NCBI GenBank assembly: GCA_963668535.1
Contig: OY764867.1
Location: 1,612,001-1,676,000, forward strand
Source of the DNA: F22 sp963668535
Lineage (GTDB): Bacteria > Bacteroidota > Bacteroidia > Bacteroidales > Bacteroidaceae
Direction: 5' to 3'
DNA length: 64,000 bases
Shown here: one piece after another, positions 7,710 to 16,183 of the stretch
How the letters are laid out: each line of letters opens with the position of its first letter
How positions within the stretch are numbered: the first letter of the stretch is position 1
The notes under the pieces: model-generated
What the model was told of the DNA's origin: nothing
Seen by the model: only the letters and a program-made list of their open reading frames with translations
The model's database searches: none
Made by a program: the position numbers and the translations under genes

Positions 7710-10310
7710 TTAGAATTCTTGGCCCAGTACAAAGTGGAATTGGCTACCACTGTATTGATCAGAACCGTTAATCTTATCAAACCCGTATGCCCAGTCGATT
7801 CCCATCAGACCTACCATCGGTAACATGATACGAACACCTAGACCTGCACTTCGTTTCATCTCAAATGGATTGAAGTCTTTTACATTTGACCAAGCATTAC
7901 CACCTTCAAGGAAAGCTAGAGCATAAATTGTAGTTGTTGATTCAAGCATTAAAGGATAGCGAAGTTCTACACCAAATCTTGTATAGGCATATCCACGATT
8001 ATACATGGTCAATGCTGAATTTTCATATCCACGTAGCCCAATCGTTTGAGTAGCCATGCTGGAGTAACCAGTCATACCATCACCTCCGACTTCATAGGTT
8101 TGGAATGGTGACTTCTTAGCACTGTCATAGCTCCCAAGAATACCAAACTGTGCACGAGTTCTTAATACTAGACATTTGGCTCCACCAGTCAAAGCGGTGT
8201 ATGTATTACTCTTGAACTCCCATTTGTGATATTCTATCCATCTGTATAGTTCATCTGCATCAGCCTGTACTGTAGGATCTAGGCTGGAGTAGTCTTTACC
8301 ATCAAAAGCAGAGTATGGTGGTGTCAAAGTAACAGATGCGGTGAAATCTGACCCCCTACGTGGGAATATTGGGTTGTCTGTACTATTACGTCCGAGCAAG
8401 AATTCTAAAGTGAAGATATTACAGTCCCCATTTTCAACGGGTAGATATCTCCAATTTTTAAGGATGTAATGTTGAAAAGATAATGTGGCTCTAGTGTAAA
8501 AGTAGTCATCAGGCCAGTTCAATCTTTTTCCAAGCCCAATAGACATTCCAAGCATTTGCATTGATTTGTTTGGGTCGTAGTAGTTCTCTACATTATTGTA
8601 GTTGTTATACCCATAGCTACCATAGTTGTTATAATAGCTACTGTAGTTGTTGTAATAATTGGATGAATAATATCTATCACTGATATCAGTTTGCTTAGAA
8701 TAGTAAGCTGAAACAGATAGAGAATTAGGACGTTTTCCTCCAAACCATGGGTCAGTGAAACTAATACTGTATGATTGATAGTATGAAGCATTGGTTTGTG
8801 CACTAAGTGTCAATGATTGGCCATCTCCACGAGGGAGAAGAAAACGGTTGTTTCGTCCTGGATGCAATAAGTTCTGCATAGAGAAGTTGTTGAAGCGAAG
8901 GCTCAACTTACCAATCACACCCGTTTGTCCCCAACCAAATGACATCTCAACTTGGTCATTTGATTTTGACACAAGGTTATAACCAATATCTACTGTACCA
9001 GTTTCAGGATTAGCTTGTGGATCTGGTTTGATTTGTTCTGGATCAAAGTGTCCCATTTGTTGAAGTTCACGCATAGATCTCATCAAGTCCTCTTTGCTAA
9101 ATAGTTCACCTGGTTTAGTACGTAATTCACGACGAACCACATTTTCATATACATGGTCGTTACCATGGATAATGATTTTGTTGATTTTAGCAGGGTCACC
9201 TTCTGAAATACGCATTTCAAGGTCGATACTATCGCCCTCTATGTTTACTTCTACTGGATCAAGTGAGTAGAATAGATACCCATTATTGTAATACAGATTG
9301 CCGATAGCATCGTCATCGGTTGAAAGACGCTCTTCCATCAACTTTTGATTATACACATCTCCACTATGCATCTTTAATGCTCGTTCGAGTTGTTCGGATG
9401 TGTACTTAGTATTACCGACCCATGATATATTGCGAATGTAATATTTAGTTCCTTCGTCAATCTTAAGATACACATCAACTGTTTTATCGTTATAATGTGC
9501 TATACTATCTGATGTAATAGCAGCGTCACGATATCCAAGTTCGTTATATTTTGATATAACGCGTTCTTTATCCTCTTCGTATTTTTCTTTAACAAACTTC
9601 TTTGTACGGAATAAATTAATAAGTTTACCCTTTTCGTTTGTTTTTTTCATGACCCATTTGATTTTACCAGCCTTCAATGCCTTGTTGCCAGTAATATAAA
9701 TCTTATGGACACGAATTTTTTCTTTCTTGTCTATATAAATATCCACAGTTTCTTGACCTTTGTGCTTAGGATCTTCTCGTTGCACAATGTTCACATCTGC
9801 GTTTTTGTAGCCTTTATCGTCGAAATAACGTTTGATCAGAAGTTTGGCTCTATCTACAACGTTGGGAGTGATTTGATTACCTGAGACTAAGCCCAATTTA
9901 ATCTCTAGATCCTCGCGTTCTGATTTCTTAACTCCGTGGTATGAAATTTTTGAGATACGTGGACGTTGTTTGAGCCAAATCTTTAGCCAAATTTTATCCC
10001 CCTCTATTTTCTCTGCAGTAATTTTTACATCGCTAAAAAGACCATGTTTCCAATAGCGTTTTAGTGCATTGGTGATGTCTGTTCCCGGAACACGAATCTT
10101 ATCTTTAACAGAAAGGCCCGATAGACCAATCAATACGTAATCATCGTAATCACCTCCACCTTCGACTTGAATGTCAGCGATTTCATACGTTTTTGGAGTT
10201 CCTGAGTATAGGATACTAGGCTTGTCTTGCGCTTGAGTCAATTGTGCAACAAATGGTAGCATCAAGACTAGCATCAGTAATAAAGGGAAATGTTTATTCA
10301 TTCTCATCAT
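7710..10310 (-). CDS. bamA: Outer membrane protein assembly factor BamA
   Basis: The 866-residue protein has a signal peptide ending near TQAQ (about residue 28), then several POTRA domains in the first half (for example IRVHKIYITGNKALK and YYIRNISWVGNTKY), then a C-terminal Omp85 beta-barrel ending in FHFVLGQEF, with the expected terminal aromatic residue. It inserts beta-barrel proteins into the outer membrane. It lies between uppS and ompH in the normal Bacteroidota order. An unusual tyrosine/asparagine-rich stretch at about residues 545-577 interrupts the barrel and probably forms a surface loop. Several in-frame ATG codons lie near the start (10310, 10307, 10301); the first was kept. Confidence 0.95.
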   Translation of the reverse strand: MMRMNKHFPLLLMLVLMLPFVAQLTQAQDKPSILYSGTPKTYEIADIQVEGGGDYDDYVLIGLSGLSVKDKIRVPGTDITNALKRYWKHGLFSDVKITAEKIEGDKIWLKIWLKQRPRISKISYHGVKKSEREDLEIKLGLVSGNQITPNVVDRAKLLIKRYFDDKGYKNADVNIVQREDPKHKGQETVDIYIDKKEKIRVHKIYITGNKALKAGKIKWVMKKTNEKGKLINLFRTKKFVKEKYEEDKERVISKYNELGYRDAAITSDSIAHYNDKTVDVYLKIDEGTKYYIRNISWVGNTKYTSEQLERALKMHSGDVYNQKLMEERLSTDDDAIGNLYYNNGYLFYSLDPVEVNIEGDSIDLEMRISEGDPAKINKIIIHGNDHVYENVVRRELRTKPGELFSKEDLMRSMRELQQMGHFDPEQIKPDPQANPETGTVDIGYNLVSKSNDQVEMSFGWGQTGVIGKLSLRFNNFSMQNLLHPGRNNRFLLPRGDGQSLTLSAQTNASYYQSYSISFTDPWFGGKRPNSLSVSAYYSKQTDISDRYYSSNYYNNYSSYYNNYGSYGYNNYNNVENYYDPNKSMQMLGMSIGLGKRLNWPDDYFYTRATLSFQHYILKNWRYLPVENGDCNIFTLEFLLGRNSTDNPIFPRRGSDFTASVTLTPPYSAFDGKDYSSLDPTVQADADELYRWIEYHKWEFKSNTYTALTGGAKCLVLRTRAQFGILGSYDSAKKSPFQTYEVGGDGMTGYSSMATQTIGLRGYENSALTMYNRGYAYTRFGVELRYPLMLESTTTIYALAFLEGGNAWSNVKDFNPFEMKRSAGLGVRIMLPMVGLMGIDWAYGFDKINGSDQYSGSQFHFVLGQEF

Positions 10311-10340
10311 ATATTGTCTTAGATATGGGCATGTTAAGTG

Positions 10341-11102
10341 CTACTGGGCACTGTTTTCGTTTTGTACTTGTTCTGAAGTCTTTCCAAAGCGCCTTTCTCG
10401 ATTTTGGTAGTCTAGAATGGCATCTTCAAATTGTTTTTGGCGAAAGTCTGGCCAAAATATGCTGCAGAAATAAAATTCAGTATATGCTGATTGCCATAAT
10501 AGATAATTACTTAAGCGTATGTCACCACCAGTACGAATAAGTAAATCTGGGTCAGGCATAAATGAAGTATTCATGTGGGCATTGATACATGACTCATTCA
10601 CTTCTTCTGGTAATAAATCTCCTGAAGCTATTTCTTGTGCTATTTGTTGCATAGCGTAAGTGATTTCCCAACGTGAAGAATAACTCAAAGCTAGTACTAA
10701 GGTCATATTCTTATATTGGCTTGTCGCTTTACGCAAATAAGTTATTTGGTCTTGAATCTCAATTGGAAGACGTTTAATGTCGCCTATAACATCAAAACGT
10801 AGTTGATTCTTTTTGAATAACTTTTCATTGAGTTCTTCCATCAGTAATCCCATCAGTGCATTCACTTCTTCAGCTGGGCGATTCCAATTTTCTGTGGAGA
10901 AAGTATATAATGTGAGGTAATCAACCCCCATGTGTGCAGCAACTTCGGCTATTTCATGAACGGATGCAATCCCTTCTTGATGACCGGCGGCTCGTTCTAG
11001 TCCTCGGGCCTTGGCCCAACGTCCATTGCCATCCATAACGATAGCTACATGTTTAGGCACACGGCTACTGTCAATAGTAGGATTGATTTTTATTTGATTC
11101 AT
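10341..11102 (-). CDS. uppS: Isoprenyl transferase (undecaprenyl diphosphate synthase)
   Basis: It condenses isopentenyl diphosphate onto farnesyl diphosphate in cis to make undecaprenyl diphosphate, the lipid carrier for peptidoglycan and surface glycans. The cis-prenyltransferase signatures are clear: HVAIVMDGNGRWA with Asp24, TLYTFSTENWNRP in the middle, and DLLIRTGGDIRLSNYLLWQ near the end. The ATG at 11102 gives 253 residues; a GTG two codons earlier is possible. The stop is 30 bases before bamA and the start lies 10 bases after the DUF6242 stop codon, so the genes are almost certainly co-transcribed. Confidence 0.95.
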   Translation of the reverse strand: MNQIKINPTIDSSRVPKHVAIVMDGNGRWAKARGLERAAGHQEGIASVHEIAEVAAHMGVDYLTLYTFSTENWNRPAEEVNALMGLLMEELNEKLFKKNQLRFDVIGDIKRLPIEIQDQITYLRKATSQYKNMTLVLALSYSSRWEITYAMQQIAQEIASGDLLPEEVNESCINAHMNTSFMPDPDLLIRTGGDIRLSNYLLWQSAYTEFYFCSIFWPDFRQKQFEDAILDYQNRERRFGKTSEQVQNENSAQ

Positions 11103-11112
11103 AGTCACAGGA

Positions 11113-12405
11113 TTACTGATTTACAAATCCTAGTTTATTTACTCGACCGTTCCATACTTGTTCTGGACTGTTGCCGCTAGCAGGAGCAATGATCCAAATT
11201 CTTTGTGCAGGATCAATAGCCATTGCTGCACCTGATGTATGTGCCATCTCGGTAGGAACAAGAACCAACTCGGTGGCTTGTTGCCATGTGAGACTCTCTG
11301 GGGATTCGTAGATCGCAGCTAGATCAGTTGGAAGTGTATAAAATTTATTGTCCTGTTTAAATATGTATGGACGACTGCCTACATTCGGAAGTTGTGCTGA
11401 AGTTAAACTGGAATGAAGTGCGCTCCAGTGAAGACCATTTGCAGTAAACCATGCGTCGGTGTTATTGTCTTCTGATGATGTTGCACCTATACAAAGTGCT
11501 CGCGCGTCATCATTGGCTGTGTAGTATTCGAAGCCGTTGAGATGTGTTAGAGGAAATTCTCCATCGACAACATCTCCAAGAGTTATTGTGTAATCGCTCT
11601 CAATGGTTCCCCAAACTGTTTGACCAGAATTATTTTCGATTAAGGCAAGCATCTTGTTATCTAATACGGTGATTAGATTGATCAATGTATTTGATGTCGT
11701 TTGTTTCACCCAAGTTAGCCCATCTACTGAAGTCATAAGACTACCATCTGTACCCACGGCCCATAACGTATTAGCAAACGAACGAATGCTTATATAGTTG
11801 GGGGGTGTTGGCCATGTTGCTGTCCTTTCGTTCCAAACTTTACCATCTTCTGTTGCAAAATAATTCCCAGCGGTATCATATACGTGCATTGTCCCGTTTA
11901 ACCATGCGGCTTGTAAAGGAGCTGTCAATTTTGCGTTGCTGAAGTCTGAAGTAATCAAATTCCAATGAAGTGAATCCGTTTTTTGTTGGTGCACCCGTAC
12001 TTCAACATCATATGCAATGAGATGTTTGTTATTTGTTGGTGAAACAACTTGAAGTACGTAGGGAGTTGTCATGGTTTCTGAAAGATCTACCGAGTCACTC
12101 AGAGAAATCAACAGGTCATTATGTCCAAGATATCCTGTAGTAGATACATTCATTAAAATATTTTTAATTGAATCTTCGCTGCCGTAGCTTAGAGAATCAA
12201 TATTGAATATCTTCTTGTTGATTTGATCTATTGTGAATGTCTTTTCTTGATCAACACTATCTAGCATGACAGTGTCAATAGAGAAAGAGGTAACAGCGGC
12301 AATGTCCGCATACGATGTGCTGTTGTCTGAACTACCCAAACAACTGCCGAGTGTGATGGCTGCAAGAGATAAACTTGCCAGCGCGAATACTGATTTATAA
12401 TTCAT
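11113..12405 (-). CDS. DUF6242-type lipoprotein
   Basis: The 430-residue product starts with a lipoprotein signal ending in LGSC with Cys22 as the predicted lipidation site. The following S/D-rich region and repeated segments of the type GKVWNERTATWPTP and DGLTWVKQTTS suggest a beta-propeller-like fold with kelch- or BNR-style repeats. I recall similar proteins as DUF6242 in Bacteroidales, commonly next to uppS. It is presumably anchored to the outer or inner membrane facing the periplasm. It sits between ribD and uppS on the same strand with short gaps. A link to envelope assembly is inferred only from the neighbours; no enzymatic motif is visible. Confidence 0.75.
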   Translation of the reverse strand: MNYKSVFALASLSLAAITLGSCLGSSDNSTSYADIAAVTSFSIDTVMLDSVDQEKTFTIDQINKKIFNIDSLSYGSEDSIKNILMNVSTTGYLGHNDLLISLSDSVDLSETMTTPYVLQVVSPTNNKHLIAYDVEVRVHQQKTDSLHWNLITSDFSNAKLTAPLQAAWLNGTMHVYDTAGNYFATEDGKVWNERTATWPTPPNYISIRSFANTLWAVGTDGSLMTSVDGLTWVKQTTSNTLINLITVLDNKMLALIENNSGQTVWGTIESDYTITLGDVVDGEFPLTHLNGFEYYTANDDARALCIGATSSEDNNTDAWFTANGLHWSALHSSLTSAQLPNVGSRPYIFKQDNKFYTLPTDLAAIYESPESLTWQQATELVLVPTEMAHTSGAAMAIDPAQRIWIIAPASGNSPEQVWNGRVNKLGFVNQ

Positions 12406-12472
12406 TGGTCTTTTGCGTTATAACTTCAAGATGCAAAAATAAAAAGATTTTTAGCGCACAGAAACTCTGACC

Positions 12473-13519
12473 CTATTTATTATAGTAATTTATAGGATTT
12501 TGCAGGGTAAACCATGTTTTTTGTGCCCATTTGGTGACAAAACGGGGTGTAACACATGAAATTGTTGCTGGTAGAATTCCTTGTCCCAAGACTGCGTCAC
12601 TCTGCTCAATAATGATTTCGTCCCATAAGCCAGCGTCAATAAAAGCTTGGTGTAATGTGGGACCACCTTCCACTAAAACAGACTGCATGCCATCTGAATG
12701 AAGTTGTTTCATGGCTTCTGAGACACTATGCGTTGAGAGTATGCGAGCGGGATGCTTTCCTTTAAATAGAGGAAGCTGTGATAAAGGCTCTAATGCATCA
12801 CTTTGGGACATGACATATCGTTGTGGTTGAGAACCAGCCCAATAGCGAGATAATAAATTGGGGTAATCCATTTCGACAGTGTGCCGTCCTACAAGAATTG
12901 CTTGATGATATGTTCGGCGCTTGTGTGTGAAGATAGCGCTTCTACTAGATGATAGCCGTGCTGCTGGCATGTCACAAGGACTTATTTTGCCAGATTGTAC
13001 TTCTGGACGTAATTTATCTACAAAACCATCGGCAGATATGGCCCATTTTAGAGTAATGTACGGTCTTTTATGAAGATGGAATGTAACAAAACGACGAATG
13101 ATATTGTAGCATGTTTCTTGAAGAACTCCTACTACAACTTCTCGACCCGCATTTTGAAGCATTTGTATGCCACGCCCACTAACCTTCTCAAAAGGGTCTA
13201 CGCATCCAACAACAATTCGAGGTATACCCATGTCAATGATTAATTGGGCACACGGAGGGGTTTTCCCGTAGTGTGAGCAGGGCTCCAAAGTTACATAGAT
13301 AGTACTTTCTTTGAGCAATTCCTTGTTGTCCACAGAATTTATCGCATGTACTTCAGCATGGGGCTCGCCTGCTCGTATATGATAGCCCTCACCAATAATC
13401 TTGTCATTGTGGACTATAACGGCACCAACCATTGGATTGGGGGGCGTTGTCAGTTGGCCATGATAAGCTAGTTGTATGGCTCTTCGCATGTACCATATAT
13501 CTTTGTGGTTTACATCCAT
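12473..13519 (-). CDS. ribD: Bifunctional riboflavin biosynthesis deaminase/reductase
   Basis: It performs two successive steps of riboflavin synthesis, deaminating the pyrimidine intermediate and then reducing its ribosyl chain. The N-terminal deaminase domain shows the zinc-binding set HAEVHA (His54, Glu56), EPCSHYGKTPPC (Cys81, Cys90) and the early NPMVGAV motif. The C-terminal reductase domain (about 150-348) has the NADPH-binding style TLKWAISADGFVD and VEGGPTLHQAF. Length of 348 residues is normal. It is the first gene of the minus-strand run toward uppS and bamA and is divergent from prmC, with only 65 bases between the two start codons. Confidence 0.95.
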   Translation of the reverse strand: MDVNHKDIWYMRRAIQLAYHGQLTTPPNPMVGAVIVHNDKIIGEGYHIRAGEPHAEVHAINSVDNKELLKESTIYVTLEPCSHYGKTPPCAQLIIDMGIPRIVVGCVDPFEKVSGRGIQMLQNAGREVVVGVLQETCYNIIRRFVTFHLHKRPYITLKWAISADGFVDKLRPEVQSGKISPCDMPAARLSSSRSAIFTHKRRTYHQAILVGRHTVEMDYPNLLSRYWAGSQPQRYVMSQSDALEPLSQLPLFKGKHPARILSTHSVSEAMKQLHSDGMQSVLVEGGPTLHQAFIDAGLWDEIIIEQSDAVLGQGILPATISCVTPRFVTKWAQKTWFTLQNPINYYNK

Positions 13520-13584
13520 TGTACTTGTTTGTACTTAATGCGACGGACATTAGTTTGTATGGGATAAAATAGTATCTTTGTAAG

Positions 13585-14448
13585 ATGAAAGATATAAAAA
13601 AACTTATTCGGCATACTCTGTCTCCTTTTTATTCAGCCTCAGATGTGCGTGCAATTGAGCGAGCTGTTTGCTTAGAGGCCTTAAAAGTGTCTGTCGCAGA
13701 TTATTATTGCGACAAATATACTAAACTTTCGGCAGAAAAGCAGGCTCTTTTACATGAAATACTGCAAAGATTGGTGGGTAAAGAACCCTTACAGTATGTG
13801 TTGGGTGAAGCTTTTTTTTGTGGATGGCAGTTTAAAGTGACACCTAGTGTGTTGATTCCTCGACCTGAAACTGCAGAATTAGTGGATAAAGTCGTACATG
13901 TTTTGGAAGAAAATTTTCTGTCTGCACCAGTTGTCTTGGATGTCGGAACAGGTAGTGGGTGCATTGCTATTTCTGTTGCCAAACAAATACCTAGTGCTGA
14001 AGTGTGTGCTTGGGATCTGTCTGCTGATGCACTATTGGTTGCGAAAGAAAATGCCGTAAGATTAGATGCTAGAGTAAGTTTTTCTCAACAAGATATGTTG
14101 CAACCAGATGAAGCTGTGCTTGCCGAGTTGGATCACAGGGTGGATGTGTTGGTCAGTAATCCTCCTTATGTTAGGGAGCTTGAAAGGAATACAATGACTT
14201 CGCAAGTGCTTGATCATGAACCTCATATGGCTTTGTTTGTGCCTGATCAAGATGCTTTATGGTGCTATAAAGCATTAGCCCGTATTGGGAATAGGGTGTT
14301 AAAGCCTAACGCTTGGGTGATGGTAGAAATCAACCAATATTTATCCAAGGAAACTAAGTCTGTTTTTATTGATGCAGGGTATGAACATGTTGAGAGTTTT
14401 AAAGATATATATGGTAACGATAGAATAGTCATCGCTCAAAAAAAATAG
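13585..14448 (+). CDS. prmC: Peptide chain release factor N(5)-glutamine methyltransferase
   Basis: It methylates the glutamine of the GGQ motif in release factors using S-adenosylmethionine. The SAM-binding motif VLDVGTGSGCIA lies at residues 117-128 and the substrate glutamine-binding motif NPPY at 192-195, inside VSNPPYVRE. Length is 287 residues, as expected. A TATCTTTG element, typical of a Bacteroidota -7 box, lies at 13573-13580, ending only 5 bases before the ATG, so the transcript may have almost no leader. recX follows after 7 bases, so the two are likely co-transcribed. Confidence 0.94.
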   Translation: MKDIKKLIRHTLSPFYSASDVRAIERAVCLEALKVSVADYYCDKYTKLSAEKQALLHEILQRLVGKEPLQYVLGEAFFCGWQFKVTPSVLIPRPETAELVDKVVHVLEENFLSAPVVLDVGTGSGCIAISVAKQIPSAEVCAWDLSADALLVAKENAVRLDARVSFSQQDMLQPDEAVLAELDHRVDVLVSNPPYVRELERNTMTSQVLDHEPHMALFVPDQDALWCYKALARIGNRVLKPNAWVMVEINQYLSKETKSVFIDAGYEHVESFKDIYGNDRIVIAQKK

Positions 14449-14455
14449 ATTTTAA

Positions 14456-14923
14456 ATGGTAAAAGCTTTAACGTTTAAAGAGGCATTAGATAAGGCTATG
14501 TCGTATTGTGGACGCGCTGAGCATTGTGTTAGTGATGTGAAATCAAAATTGATACAATGGCGAATCCCTGAAGAATATGTTGATGCTATCATACAAAAAC
14601 TCATTGAAGATCGTTTTGTGGATGAGAAGAGATTTGCAGAAATGTACATCCGAGAAAAAATTATGTATGCTTCATGGGGGCGTGTTAAAATAGCACATGC
14701 TTTGGCGGTAAAAAGAGTATCTGATCAGATATATAAACCCATCTTAGAAACATTTGATTATGCTACTTATGAACTGGTTGCTGAAAAGAGCTTGACCGCA
14801 AAATGGCGACAAATTAAAGCTAAGGATTTTTATGAAAAAAAAGCTAAGCTCTTTCGTTTTGCTATGGGGCGTGGTTTTGAAACATATGTTGTACAAGCAT
14901 GGCTTGAAAAAAACAAGGAATGA
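14456..14923 (+). CDS. recX: RecX family regulatory protein
   Basis: The 155-residue protein is built of short helical three-helix repeats, seen in YCGRAEHCVSDVKSKLIQW, DAIIQKLIEDRFVDEKRFAE and the later KAKLFRFAMGRGFE. This pattern fits RecX, which binds RecA filaments and limits their activity. RecX proteins are weakly conserved, but the motif IIQKLIEDRFVDEKRFAEMY is characteristic. It follows prmC closely, and the promoter and start region of pyrE begin at its 3' end. Confidence 0.88.
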   Translation: MVKALTFKEALDKAMSYCGRAEHCVSDVKSKLIQWRIPEEYVDAIIQKLIEDRFVDEKRFAEMYIREKIMYASWGRVKIAHALAVKRVSDQIYKPILETFDYATYELVAEKSLTAKWRQIKAKDFYEKKAKLFRFAMGRGFETYVVQAWLEKNKE

Positions 14924-14949
14924 AGCTATGCTTTAGCACTTTTTTTTCT

Positions 14950-14957
14950 TATATTTG
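14950..14957 (+). promoter_or_regulatory. Bacteroidota -7 promoter element upstream of pyrE
   Basis: TATATTTG matches the TAnnTTTG consensus and lies 31 bases before the pyrE ATG. It argues for the downstream ATG as the true start because the longer open frame would begin upstream of this promoter. A clean -33 TTTG is not seen. Confidence 0.5.
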
Positions 14958-14988
14958 CGCAAAAATAGAAACTATATTTTTCGAACAA

Positions 14989-15627
14989 ATGAACAGACTA
15001 GACACAATCTTTGCAGAGAAGCTATTAAAGATTAAAGCGATAAAGTTACAACCAGCAAATCCATTTACTTGGGCGTCTGGTTGGAAGTCACCTTTTTACT
15101 GCGACAATCGTAAGACTCTTTCTTACCCAGCGTTACGTAATTTCGTAAAGCTAGAGATTAGTAGAATAATTATGGAGCAGTTTGGCCAAGTTGATGCCAT
15201 TGCTGGTGTTGCTACTGGAGCCATCCCTCAAGGTGCATTGGTTGCTGATGCATTAAATTTGCCTTTTGTTTATGTACGATCTACCCCTAAAAATCATGGC
15301 TTGGAAAATCTTATTGAAGGTGAACTACGTCCAGGGATGAAAGTTGTGATCATAGAGGATCTAGTGTCTACGGGAGGATCTAGTCTAAAAGCTGTCGAGG
15401 CGATACGTCGTGATGGCTGTGAGGTTATTGGTATGGTCGCAGCATTTACCTATGGCTTTGATGTAGCTGTCAAGGCTTTTGCAGAGGCTGATGTAAACCT
15501 TATTACAATGACAAATTATGAGGCCGTGTTGGAAGTAGCTCTTCAAACAGGCTATATTGATAAATTGGATGTACGTACTTTGGAAGAGTGGCGTAAAGAT
15601 CCGGCCAATTGGGATAGTGAGGCATAA
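14989..15627 (+). CDS. pyrE: Orotate phosphoribosyltransferase
   Basis: It joins orotate to phosphoribosyl pyrophosphate to make orotidine monophosphate in pyrimidine synthesis. The PRPP-binding motif VVIIEDLVSTGGSS is clear near residue 118, and the N-terminal FTWASGWKSPFYCDNRKTL is typical of the enzyme. I take the ATG at 14989 (MNRLDTIFAEK, 212 residues), the usual family length; the open frame goes back to 14920 but overlaps recX and a promoter-like element. The SRPBCC gene follows after 11 bases. Confidence 0.95.
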   Translation: MNRLDTIFAEKLLKIKAIKLQPANPFTWASGWKSPFYCDNRKTLSYPALRNFVKLEISRIIMEQFGQVDAIAGVATGAIPQGALVADALNLPFVYVRSTPKNHGLENLIEGELRPGMKVVIIEDLVSTGGSSLKAVEAIRRDGCEVIGMVAAFTYGFDVAVKAFAEADVNLITMTNYEAVLEVALQTGYIDKLDVRTLEEWRKDPANWDSEA

Positions 15628-15638
15628 AAAAATAAATT

Positions 15639-16058
15639 ATGAGTGTAACTAAATTTGAGAGTGAAGTAAAACTTATATCAGCTTCAATTGAGCGTGTATA
15701 TGCGAAGTTGTCAGACTTAAGTAATGTAGAATCGGTAAAAGATCGTATTCCAACAGATAAAGTCAAAGATTTGCATTTTGATTCTGATAGTTTGTCTTTT
15801 TCTGTTTCACCTGTTGGTACTATTAAATTACGTATAGTTGAACGTGAAGAACTTAAGACTATAAAGTTTGAGACAGAGAAATCACCTGTTCCATTTAATC
15901 TATGGATTCAGCTGTTGCCTGGCATGCAAGCAGAACAGACGCGTATGAAGTTGACTATTGGTGCCACATTAAATCCGTTTACTAAAGGAATGGTGTCCAA
16001 ACCGTTGACTGACGGGGTACATAAACTGGCTGAGGTATTGGCAAATATTCCATACTAA
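15639..16058 (+). CDS. SRPBCC (START-like) family protein
   Basis: The 139-residue protein has no signal peptide and reads as a single alpha/beta helix-grip fold, starting with TKFESEVKLISASIERVYAKLSDL, a pattern common to START-like and polyketide-cyclase-like proteins with a hydrophobic ligand pocket. Bacteroidota genomes often carry this small protein next to pyrE, which fits here. The ligand and role are unknown. A long hairpin lies 22 bases after the stop codon. Confidence 0.75.
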   Translation: MSVTKFESEVKLISASIERVYAKLSDLSNVESVKDRIPTDKVKDLHFDSDSLSFSVSPVGTIKLRIVEREELKTIKFETEKSPVPFNLWIQLLPGMQAEQTRMKLTIGATLNPFTKGMVSKPLTDGVHKLAEVLANIPY

Positions 16059-16079
16059 TTGGAATCAAATAATATAGAG

Positions 16080-16113
16080 GCATGGCGCTAGAGAGAAGTC
16101 TCTAGCGCCATGC
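16080..16113. terminator. Perfect 15-bp hairpin between SRPBCC gene and argH
   Basis: The arms GCATGGCGCTAGAGA (16080-16094) and TCTCTAGCGCCATGC (16099-16113) pair perfectly around a GAAG loop. No T-run follows, so termination may be inefficient or the stem may act in RNA processing or stability. It separates the pyrE group from argH. Confidence 0.55.
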
Positions 16114-16183
16114 TTGTCCATAGAGGTCTGAATAGTATTTCAGATTACATACAACAGATAACCACCAATTAAAAAGATAACTT

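Noticed and set aside
14920..14988. Upstream extension of PyrE
   Set aside because: It overlaps recX and contains a promoter-like TATATTTG; the ATG at 14989 gives the usual family length.
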